This document shows, one piece after another, positions 57,546-64,000 of a DNA stretch of 64,000 nucleotides. The notes under the pieces were generated by a model. The model searched no databases and had not been told where the DNA came from. It saw only the letters and a program-made list of their open reading frames with translations. The position numbers and the translations under genes were made by a program. Every line of letters starts with the position of its first letter. Positions within the stretch are counted from its first letter, which is position 1. The stretch is from assembly GCA_963545485.1 (NCBI GenBank), contig CAUUJG010000007.1, positions 1-64,000 on the forward strand. The letters run 5' to 3'. The DNA is from CAUTUX01 sp963545485. Lineage in GTDB: Bacteria; Bacillota; Clostridia; Christensenellales; CAG-917.

Positions 57546-59725
57546 GCAGCTTGTTTAGCTATTTTTCTTTCTTTAAAATACCTATTCATCATTACAAATT
57601 TATTTTTGATATATTTAAAAAGATTTTCATTCATAGGTTTTATATCAACTACTTTTTTACTTACTGTGATCGAGTATGCAACATACATATAATATAGTAA
57701 TGTTAACAATGCAATTACTGAGAAGAAAATCAAAAATGGATCTCTTTCTTCAAATGCAACCAATGCATTTTGTGCTGTTGCACCATTCTTACCACCAATA
57801 AACTGCGAAATATTAATTATCTGAGTTATATTTACTACTGAAATAAACATAAATACTGCATTTATAAAATATAGTCTCTTATCTCCTACAATCATTGTGT
57901 GTAACAAAAGAATTGCGATAGGTATTACAATGTATGTATAGTCTACTTTCATTGTTAAAATACCCATAACGGAATATGTCAAAGCTACCAACAATAAAAT
58001 ATCAAGTTTGTTTTTCTTTCCTATAAACATGGATATTACAAAGATTTCAAATACAATAATAAATATTATATTAAGTATTACTGTACTTTTAAGTACTTCC
58101 TGACCATTCATTCCGGCTAAGGCATAAAGATTCAGTCCATTCAAAACAAAAATATTGTTGTTAATCATTACATTTGCAATTGCTTTATACCCATAAAAAG
58201 CATCCTTACCTTTAATTTGAGTAATTGCAATTGGTAATGTTAATAAATAAAGCATTACTAGAGTTACCAAAACTCCAAATACCATTACTGCTCTGTTCTT
58301 TGTAAATTTTGCAATCGAAGCATCATCTTTAATATAATCAAAAACCATTACTACTGCTAAAACCGGTACTGCCGCCATAACTCTCAAATCAAAAAGAATT
58401 GCTAAAGGCAAAATTGCATAAAATGCAATGTATTTCTTTTCAAGTAATAGCAATGTGAGCATTAATATTAATGCAATAAGTACACTTAAGAAAACATTGG
58501 ACATTGCAGACATAATAAATGCAATTGGTAACAATGCATACAATGATGAATATATTGTTGATAATTTATTCCCAACATACTTTCTGCCATAAAAATAGAT
58601 GGTTAGAACAATACCAATATCAAACAAAATATTTATGAATCTTATCATAATTGATAAATCATTATTGCTTTTTATCCCGAATGCTCCCAATATTGATAAT
58701 AAATATAAAAATCCCGGAGCTGCTGTACTATTTTTGTTGTTTGAATAGAATTTTGTTAAATCACTAGTTTTAGCTATAGACCTTGCGGTTTCTATTGTGC
58801 CAGTCATTTCTTTCCCAAACCCATAAGTAGTAAACAACAAAATAAATCTTAATAAAAGTGCACAAACTGCAATTATAATGCCTATATAAATAAATTGATA
58901 TTTATCCAAATGTGCTGATATCGCAGGATTGTTTTTTGCAATCTTTGTTGTTACAAAATCTTCAAAAACATCTTTTTTACTATATGCTCTTCTTGCAAAT
59001 ACAGAAGCAGCGATTACTAATGCAACTGTAATTAATGATGCAAATACAATTAGAATTGTTCCTGACTGACTTTTAATGTTATATTTTGCACTTCCTTTAT
59101 TTGTTTTTGCTACTGTTGTAACTGTTGTTCCTGCTGGGGGATTTTTAACTGCTGTTAAAGAAATATTGTCAACATATAAATTACCCTTCTCTTTTGCGTC
59201 TTTTGTCCCTAATAGAACTTCTAGCTTTAAATCTCTAGATTTAGACTTTATATAAACTTCTGTAGTATTCCACTTTTCATTTATACCATCTTTGTGAGAT
59301 ATTTTAGTTGCTCCATCATTTAATTGAAGATATCCCTTAGTCGTTTTGGCAGGCTTATCATATTCAACTTCGTAACGCCAACTAATAGACAATTTATATA
59401 CTTGATCTTTTTTAACTTTAATTGTCTGTGAGATAGATACATAATTTTCAGTCTTATCATTTTTTAATTTTAAAATTCCTTTCCCGAAATTGAACCCATC
59501 ACTTTTTGCGTTATTTTCCTTCTCAGCTGGAGCTACTTTTTCATATGTTCCCTTTGATTCATCAAAAACAGTCCAGTTATCAAACTTACTGTCATTAAAA
59601 TCTTCAAAAGCTCCGTTTTTAACTAAATTTGTATTTTCATCAATTTCACCACATGCAGTAAATGAAAATATTGCAAGCAACAAAATCAATACAGTTATTA
59701 CTATTGAGAGAACTCTTTTTTTCAT
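57539..59725 (-). CDS. Lipoprotein-signal, carbohydrate-binding-like domain fused to a polytopic (glycosyltransferase 39-like) membrane domain
   Basis: The N-terminus is a lipoprotein signal (VLILLLAIFSFTACGEID, acylation Cys near residue 26). Residues about 30-200 look like an extracellular carbohydrate-binding (jelly-roll) module: NLVKNGAFEDFNDSKFDNWTVF, ISQTIKVKKDQVYKLSISWRYE and NLYVDNISLT. A helix at about 225-245 leads to about ten further helices (275-690) with the rhythm of PMT/GT39-type mannosyltransferases, but no clear catalytic Asp/Glu motif was identified. A basic tail ends the 728 residues. It begins 13 bases after rplS and is probably cotranscribed with it. The function is not established. 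Confidence 0.75.
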   Translation of the reverse strand: MKKRVLSIVITVLILLLAIFSFTACGEIDENTNLVKNGAFEDFNDSKFDNWTVFDESKGTYEKVAPAEKENNAKSDGFNFGKGILKLKNDKTENYVSISQTIKVKKDQVYKLSISWRYEVEYDKPAKTTKGYLQLNDGATKISHKDGINEKWNTTEVYIKSKSRDLKLEVLLGTKDAKEKGNLYVDNISLTAVKNPPAGTTVTTVAKTNKGSAKYNIKSQSGTILIVFASLITVALVIAASVFARRAYSKKDVFEDFVTTKIAKNNPAISAHLDKYQFIYIGIIIAVCALLLRFILLFTTYGFGKEMTGTIETARSIAKTSDLTKFYSNNKNSTAAPGFLYLLSILGAFGIKSNNDLSIMIRFINILFDIGIVLTIYFYGRKYVGNKLSTIYSSLYALLPIAFIMSAMSNVFLSVLIALILMLTLLLLEKKYIAFYAILPLAILFDLRVMAAVPVLAVVMVFDYIKDDASIAKFTKNRAVMVFGVLVTLVMLYLLTLPIAITQIKGKDAFYGYKAIANVMINNNIFVLNGLNLYALAGMNGQEVLKSTVILNIIFIIVFEIFVISMFIGKKNKLDILLLVALTYSVMGILTMKVDYTYIVIPIAILLLHTMIVGDKRLYFINAVFMFISVVNITQIINISQFIGGKNGATAQNALVAFEERDPFLIFFSVIALLTLLYYMYVAYSITVSKKVVDIKPMNENLFKYIKNKFVMMNRYFKERKIAKQAAK

Positions 59726-59738
59726 TTTTTACCCTCAG

Positions 59739-60080
59739 TTATCTAATTTCTTTTAACTTTGCCGCTCTACCTGTTTTTTCTCTTAGATAATACAATTTTG
59801 CTCTTCTTACTTTTCCGTGTCTTACAACTTCTATTCTATCAACTCTTGGTGAATGTAGCGGAAATGTTCTTTCGACTCCTACACCATAACTGATTCTTCT
59901 AACAGTCATTGTCTGTCTTACACCACCGTGTTTAAGTGCTATAACAGTACCTTCATACGACTGAATACGTTCCCTGTTGCCTTCAACAACTTTAACAAAA
60001 ACATTAACTTGATCGCCTATTTCAATCTTAGGCAAATCTTGCTTCATGCTCTCTTTTTCTAATGCATCAATTATGTTCAT
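59739..60080 (-). CDS. rplS: 50S ribosomal protein L19
   Basis: A 113-residue ribosomal protein at the 30S-50S interface. Recognised by IEIGDQVNVFVKVVEGNRERIQSYEGTVI (abridged), MTVRRISYGVGVERTFPLHSPRVDRIEVVRHGKVRRAKLYYLR (abridged). I chose ATG 60080 because GGAGG lies nine bases upstream and the TTG frame start would lie before that site. In most Firmicutes rplS lies between trmD and rbgA; here it follows rnhB with its own promoter and leader. Confidence 0.97.
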   Translation of the reverse strand: MNIIDALEKESMKQDLPKIEIGDQVNVFVKVVEGNRERIQSYEGTVIALKHGGVRQTMTVRRISYGVGVERTFPLHSPRVDRIEVVRHGKVRRAKLYYLREKTGRAAKLKEIR

Positions 60081-60103
60081 GACTTCCTCCAAATCTTACA
60101 AAA

Positions 60104-60134
60104 GTTCTTACTGAATATCTTTCAGCATAGGAAC
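60104..60134 (-). promoter_or_regulatory. L19 leader-like hairpin upstream of rplS
   Basis: On the minus strand, GTTC (60134-60131) pairs with GAAC (60107-60104), enclosing the hairpin CTGAA-AGATA-TTCAG (60125-60111). It is 25 bases from the rplS start and resembles the short autoregulatory L19 leader of Firmicutes, by which L19 is thought to control its own synthesis. Confidence 0.55.
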
Positions 60135-60152
60135 AGTTGAGCCATGTGAAAA

Positions 60153-60181
60153 ATTTTAACATAAAATATATATATAAACAA
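60153..60181 (-). promoter_or_regulatory. rplS promoter
   Basis: Minus strand TTGTTT (60181-60176), 17-nt spacer, TAAAAT (60158-60153), start near 60146, so the L19 leader-like hairpin is inside the transcript. Confidence 0.55.
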
Positions 60182-60205
60182 TTAAATATAATATATAAAA
60201 GTGCT

Positions 60206-60820
60206 TCAAAATAATTTTTTTAGAAATGTCATTCTATGTATAGGACAAGGTCCAAATTCTCTTATTGCAGCTATATGCTCGAATGTTCCGTATCCTTTAT
60301 TTTTATCAAAGTGATATTGCGGATATTCTTTTGATAACTCACACATCAACCTATCTCTCGTTACTTTTGCAACAATAGATGCTGCTGCAATAGCATATGA
60401 AACACTATCTCCATGTACAATATCTCGAAAATTATATTTACCACATTCGTATTCAGATGATAAATCAATATAATCAACTAAAATTAAATCCGGATTAATT
60501 GTAAGCCTTTCAATATTTTTTTTCATTGAATTTATTGTACATTTCAAAATCCCATATTTATCAATATCAATATTTGAAATTCCTGTTGTCGATACATCTA
60601 TTGCATTTTTCATTATTTCATCAAAAACGATTTCTCGCTTTTGGGATGTTAATTTTTTTGAATCATTCACACATTGAATGCACTGCTCATATGACATAAT
60701 TATTGCTGTTGAAAATACCGGTCCTGCTAAACAGCCTCTACCAACCTCATCAATACCACAAATCAGTGATCTGTTTTCTTTTTTAATAATGTTTAAATCA
60801 AAATCAAACAGTTTACTCAT
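60206..60820 (-). CDS. rnhB: Ribonuclease HII
   Basis: Cleaves RNA in RNA-DNA hybrids and single ribonucleotides in DNA. Metal-binding motifs: CGIDEVGRGCLAGPV (DEVGRG, about residues 22-27), NDSKKLTSQKRE, VDYIDL (third Asp), and the C-terminal HFDKNKGYGTFEH. At 204 residues it is typical. It overlaps the rbgA end by eight bases, the usual rbgA-rnhB order. Confidence 0.97.
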   Translation of the reverse strand: MSKLFDFDLNIIKKENRSLICGIDEVGRGCLAGPVFSTAIIMSYEQCIQCVNDSKKLTSQKREIVFDEIMKNAIDVSTTGISNIDIDKYGILKCTINSMKKNIERLTINPDLILVDYIDLSSEYECGKYNFRDIVHGDSVSYAIAAASIVAKVTRDRLMCELSKEYPQYHFDKNKGYGTFEHIAAIREFGPCPIHRMTFLKKLF

Positions 60821-61655
60821 CGTTAAATTTGTCCAGCATTATTTTGCCAAGTTTACCTTGTCTAAAGTCTGTAATTATTCTTTTTGATGTTCTTAAGTAG
60901 TCAGTAATATTACCTTTTAATTTAAAGTTACATTTATCCGCAATTTGCTCTATTATTTTTTCAGTTTCACAACTGTCATTTATTATATTGTATCTTTCTT
61001 GAATATAACTAAAATACCTTTTTTTAATTTTATTAATAAAATCAAATGCAAGTTCCTCAATATCCAAAATATCATCATTTATGCTTCCAATGTATGCAAG
61101 ATTATGTGCTGTATCGTCATCTTCAAATTTTCCCCATAATGTTCCTGGAGTATCAAGTAAAGAAACTTCATCTAAATGTATCCATTGTACACCTCTGGTT
61201 ACTCCAGGTTTGTTACCAGTTACTGTTTTAACTTTATTTGATACAGAGTTGATTACAGTTGATTTCCCACTATTAGGTATTCCTACTACCATTGCCTTAA
61301 TTTGATATTTTATTCCTTTAGTTTTAGCTTTTTGTAACTTCTCATCATTAACTTCTTTTAACTTTAAAATAATATCTTTTGCCTTTACTTGAGTGCCCAC
61401 ACAAAAGAAATAATGCATATTATTTTTATTAAAATAACATTCCCACTTTTTTAAATCAGCATCTTCTACAAGGTCACATTTATTTACTAAATATAAAACT
61501 TTTTTTGTTCTACAAATACTATTCAAAACCGGATTTAGACACGATCTAACTGCTCTAGCATCCAAAATATATATGAGAGAATCGACCAAATTAACATGGT
61601 CCTTCATTGCTCGTACAGCCTTTGTCATATGTCCTGGAAACCAATTAATGTTCAT
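60813..61655 (-). CDS. rbgA: Ribosome biogenesis GTPase RbgA (YlqF)
   Basis: A circularly permuted GTPase needed for late 50S assembly. The order of G motifs is G4-G5-G1-G2-G3: YLVNKCDLV (G4, about residues 56-64) precedes VVGIPNSGKSTVINSV (G1, about 122-137) and SLLDTPGTLWGKF (G3). The start INWFPGHMTKA and a C-terminal helical RNA-binding domain match the family. At 280 residues it is typical. It overlaps trmD by four bases. Confidence 0.97.
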   Translation of the reverse strand: MNINWFPGHMTKAVRAMKDHVNLVDSLIYILDARAVRSCLNPVLNSICRTKKVLYLVNKCDLVEDADLKKWECYFNKNNMHYFFCVGTQVKAKDIILKLKEVNDEKLQKAKTKGIKYQIKAMVVGIPNSGKSTVINSVSNKVKTVTGNKPGVTRGVQWIHLDEVSLLDTPGTLWGKFEDDDTAHNLAYIGSINDDILDIEELAFDFINKIKKRYFSYIQERYNIINDSCETEKIIEQIADKCNFKLKGNITDYLRTSKRIITDFRQGKLGKIMLDKFNDE

Positions 61656-62356
61656 TTTTTCGGTAAGTACTCTTCTACATTTTTATTATTCAAAAGATCC
61701 ATTCTATATTTAAAAGTTTCTTCAAGACTTTTTTCAATTCTCCATTTATCAATTAATTTATGATTTCCACTTAATAAAACTTCAGGAACAGTTTGTCCAT
61801 TAATTATTTGTGGCTTTGTATATTGAGGATACTCCAATAATAATCCATTTGTAAAACTTTCACTTTTTAGCGAAGCTCCCGACCCAAGCACACCATCAAT
61901 ATATCTTCCCAACGTATTAATAAAAACGAATGCAGCTACTTCTCCACCTGTTAAAATATAATCACCTATTGATATTATTTCGTCTATTTCAGTACTAACG
62001 ATTCTCTCATCGATCCCTTCATAATTTACGCATATTAAAATAAACTCATCAAGATCAAATGTTTCAATATAATTTTGAGATAAAGTATTCCCTTTTGGTG
62101 AGAACATAATTCTCTTCAATTTATGAGCAGAATCTATATCATCAAGTGCATATTTAATAGGCTCATACTGCATCAACATACCTGCACCGCCACCAAAAGG
62201 AGTATCGTCAACCTTTTTATACTTATCGTTTGTATATTTTCTTATATCGATAATATTAAATGAAATCAGTTTATTATCTATAGCTTTTCCTAAAATACTA
62301 TAGTTAAATATTTTAAAAAATTCGGGAAATATTGTAAGTATATGAATTTTTGTCAA
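61652..62356 (-). CDS. trmD: tRNA (guanine37-N1)-methyltransferase TrmD
   Basis: SPOUT methyltransferase that makes m1G37. Motifs: KIHILTIFPEFFKIFNYSILGKAI (abridged), DDTPFGGGAGMLMQYEP, and the knot region ISIGDYILTGGEVAAFVFINTLGRYIDGVLG (abridged). The tail has LLEYPQYTKP and VPEVLLSGNHKLIDKWR. At 234 residues it is typical. It overlaps rimM and rbgA by four bases each, so translation is coupled. Confidence 0.97.
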   Translation of the reverse strand: MTKIHILTIFPEFFKIFNYSILGKAIDNKLISFNIIDIRKYTNDKYKKVDDTPFGGGAGMLMQYEPIKYALDDIDSAHKLKRIMFSPKGNTLSQNYIETFDLDEFILICVNYEGIDERIVSTEIDEIISIGDYILTGGEVAAFVFINTLGRYIDGVLGSGASLKSESFTNGLLLEYPQYTKPQIINGQTVPEVLLSGNHKLIDKWRIEKSLEETFKYRMDLLNNKNVEEYLPKK

Positions 62357-62853
62357 TTTTCAACTCCAACTCTTTTAAATACATCTGAATCGAGTTTAAT
62401 TAATTTATTTCTAAGATCTTTAGACAAAATTAATCCATCAACTACTGGTACATGAAAAGTACCTTTACCTTTAATCACATATATATATCTATCAGAATAA
62501 TTATAAATGTCAATGAGACATCCAATTTCTTCATTAGAGACTAAAACAGTGCATCCAAGTAAATCTACCACATAATTATATCCATCTGGCAGTTCTTTAA
62601 ATTCTTCTCTATCTATACAAATTTCCATATCTTTTAAAGTTAAAGCTTTTTCTAGCGAATCAATCCCTTCAAGAGTTATATATACAAAACCTCCATATGG
62701 AACTGCTGATTTTTTTATATAAAAGATATTGCCTACAGATATCTCTTTTGCTATAAGAATATTCCTATATTCTTTTGAGTAAATATCAACCTTTAGTTCA
62801 CCTTTTAATCCCCTAGGTTTTAATATTCTCCCAATAGGAATTAAATTATTCAC
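62353..62853 (-). CDS. rimM: 16S rRNA processing protein RimM
   Basis: Assembly factor for the 30S head. The N-terminal RimM beta-barrel starts IPIGRILKPRGLKGELKV (GLKGE motif, about residues 15-20) and the PRC-barrel domain reads DLLGCTVLVSNEEIGCLIDIY, then FHVPVVDGLILSKDL. At 166 residues it is typical. It sits between khpA (eight-base overlap) and trmD in the usual order. Confidence 0.95.
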   Translation of the reverse strand: MNNLIPIGRILKPRGLKGELKVDIYSKEYRNILIAKEISVGNIFYIKKSAVPYGGFVYITLEGIDSLEKALTLKDMEICIDREEFKELPDGYNYVVDLLGCTVLVSNEEIGCLIDIYNYSDRYIYVIKGKGTFHVPVVDGLILSKDLRNKLIKLDSDVFKRVGVEN

Positions 62854-63067
62854 GCTCTTTAATCGTTAATTTGTAATTACTTTTATCTTTAAAGTTTTTA
62901 GAACGCATAATTGTTCTTATAGCCTTCACAATCTTCCCTGACTTACCAATTATTGCTCCCATGCTATCTTTTTCAATATATACAATAATTTCATCTTCAT
63001 TCTGATCGATTGTGAATTTTTCTTCTCCGATAAATTCGCCAACTAAAAATTTTATCAATTCAATCAT
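62846..63067 (-). CDS. khpA: KH-domain RNA-binding protein KhpA (YlqC family)
   Basis: A 73-residue single KH domain. The GxxG loop is SMGAIIGKSGKIVKAIRTIM (about residues 36-55, GKSG). It is found after rpsP in most Firmicutes and acts with KhpB as an RNA chaperone in some species. Its start overlaps the rpsP stop by one base and its end overlaps rimM. Confidence 0.95.
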   Translation of the reverse strand: MIELIKFLVGEFIGEEKFTIDQNEDEIIVYIEKDSMGAIIGKSGKIVKAIRTIMRSKNFKDKSNYKLTIKERE

Positions 63068-63309
63068 TATTTAATAATTCCTTGTTTCTTAAACAAACTC
63101 TTAACTGTTTCTGTAGGTTGTGCTCCTAATCCAAGCCATTTCTGAGCAACTTCAGTATCAATTTGAACCATCTTAGGTTCTACAGTTGGATTGTAAATTC
63201 CAATTTGCTCAATATATTGACTATCTCTTGCCTTTCTGCTGTCAATAGCAACTATTCTATAAAAAGGTGCTTTCTTTGAACCCATTCTTGTTAATCTTAG
63301 CTTTACCAT
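63067..63309 (-). CDS. rpsP: 30S ribosomal protein S16
   Basis: An 80-residue ribosomal protein recognised by VKLRLTRMGSKKAPFYRIVAIDSRKARD (abridged), then IEQIGIYNPTVEP and AQKWLGLGAQPTETVKSLF. The start follows GGAGG. It lies 37 bases after ffh, which is the normal ffh-rpsP-khpA-rimM-trmD order. Confidence 0.98.
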   Translation of the reverse strand: MVKLRLTRMGSKKAPFYRIVAIDSRKARDSQYIEQIGIYNPTVEPKMVQIDTEVAQKWLGLGAQPTETVKSLFKKQGIIK

Positions 63310-63346
63310 ATAAATTATCCTCCATTTTATATATACTTTTAATTTA

Positions 63347-64000
63347 TCAAAAAGGATTCATCATCCCTCTTAATCCTTTTCCGTTCGCCATTTTACTCAT
63401 CATTTCTTTAGATGCTAAAAACTGTTTTAATAGGTGATTTACATCCTGAATATTTGTTCCACTCCCATTTGCAATTCTTTTTTTTCTATTTGATTTAACT
63501 ATTTCTGGATTTTTTCTTTCTTTCTTTGTCATAGACTGAATTATCGCTTTTGTTTTTTTAATTTCATCTTCACTTATATTTGGCATTGCACCATTTAATT
63601 TTTTTTGTAACCCTGGTATAAGCTTTATAATATTTGTTATTCCACCCATTTTTTTAACTGAATCTAACTGTTTTAAATAGTCATCCAAAGTAAAACTATT
63701 ATCCTTCATTTTCTGTCTTAAACTTTTTGCTTCATCTTCTGTTATTGCTTCTTGTGCTTTTTCTATTAATGTAAGCACATCACCCATTCCAAGAATTCGT
63801 GATGCCATTCTATCTGGATGAAATGGCTCTAAATCTTCTATTTTTTCACCGGTTCCAATAAGCTTAATTGGTTTACCACTAATTGCTTTAATAGATAGTG
63901 CTGCTCCACCTCTTGTATCACCATCTAGTTTTGTAATAATAACACCCGTGATATCTAATTGATCATTAAATGCCTTAGCAACATTAACCGCATCTTGTCC
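63347..64000 (-). CDS. ffh: Signal recognition particle protein Ffh, 5' end cut by window edge
   Basis: The frame is open to base 64000, so the ATG at 63808 is internal. The portion seen begins GQDAVNVAKAF and includes the G4/G5 region ITKLDGDTRGGAALSI, PIKLIGTGEK, then FHPDRMASRILGMGDVL. The methionine-rich M domain that binds 4.5S RNA and signal peptides completes it, ending KANGKGLRGMMNPF-like. The 217 codons seen are the C-terminal half of a protein of about 450. It targets membrane proteins cotranslationally. Confidence 0.96.
   Translation of the reverse strand, partial: GQDAVNVAKAFNDQLDITGVIITKLDGDTRGGAALSIKAISGKPIKLIGTGEKIEDLEPFHPDRMASRILGMGDVLTLIEKAQEAITEDEAKSLRQKMKDNSFTLDDYLKQLDSVKKMGGITNIIKLIPGLQKKLNGAMPNISEDEIKKTKAIIQSMTKKERKNPEIVKSNRKKRIANGSGTNIQDVNHLLKQFLASKEMMSKMANGKGLRGMMNPF

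Noticed and set aside
63806..63808. ATG as the start of a 153-residue protein
   Set aside because: It is an internal Met of Ffh; the frame continues to base 64000 with conserved GTPase motifs.

Overview
This window is an ordinary-looking chromosomal stretch of a very A+T-rich, low-GC Gram-positive bacterium. Gene order and protein families point to an uncultured-type Clostridia/Firmicutes member: an IspH fused to ribosomal protein S1, miaB-mutS-mutL-miaA-ynbB, dnaG-rpoD-trmK-nif3, nadK-argR-recN, lepA-hemW, ffh-rpsP-khpA-rimM-trmD-rbgA-rnhB, pyruvate phosphate dikinase, and a B. subtilis-type ThiI without a rhodanese domain. The standard bacterial code is used. Most genes have GGAGG-like ribosome binding sites, but a few have none and appear leaderless. 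The window opens inside the ispH-S1 gene and closes inside ffh; both are cut by the window edge, not broken.

Layout. 1-3.6 kb: 3' part of ispH-S1 (+), a YitT-like membrane protein (-), and RNase P RNA (-) whose promoter shares its -35 box with the divergent pheST promoter. 3.6-17.1 kb: one long tightly packed + strand operon, pheS-pheT-cysteine desulfurase-thiI-miaB-mutS-mutL-miaA-ynbB (phenylalanyl-tRNA charging, tRNA thiolation and isopentenylation, mismatch repair). 17.2-21.2 kb: the accessory island. It holds two paralogous 134-135 nt small RNAs (-), each with a consensus promoter and strong terminator, flanking an ORF6N-domain gene (+); then a CorA Mg transporter with a switch-like leader, an orphan AbiEi-type regulator and a cluster of inverted repeats, and tRNA-Thr. 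21.3-30.2 kb: PAP2 phosphatase, enolase, a three-gene operon of small membrane-anchored proteins, a sialidase-like lipoprotein without a 5' UTR, nadK-argR-recN and tRNA-Ser.

30.2-40.4 kb: a minus-strand run dnaG-rpoD-trmK-nif3-Zn ribbon protein-lacZ-thrS, with a beta-galactosidase unexpectedly embedded among housekeeping genes. 40.5-46.7 kb: ppdK, a sugar transferase, and a flavin reductase-hypothetical-mazG-dus operon. 46.7-50.6 kb: a preQ1 riboswitch and QueT transporter, a GNAT enzyme, a tyrosine recombinase and a PadR domain fused to four membrane helices. 50.6-57.5 kb: prs-MBL protein-rho, lepA-hemW and a glycerophosphodiesterase. 57.5-64 kb: a lipoprotein/glycosyltransferase-like membrane protein, rplS with an L19-leader-like element, and the ffh-to-rnhB ribosome/translation operon.

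Recurring themes are close or fully interleaved divergent promoters (rnpB/pheS, PAP2/eno, nadK/tRNA-Ser, lepA/glpQ) and at least three genes whose -10 box lies exactly six bases before the start codon. The most novel-looking parts are the twin small RNAs around the ORF6N gene and the inverted-repeat cluster beside the orphan AbiEi gene. All functional assignments come from recognising sequence motifs by eye; no database search was possible.
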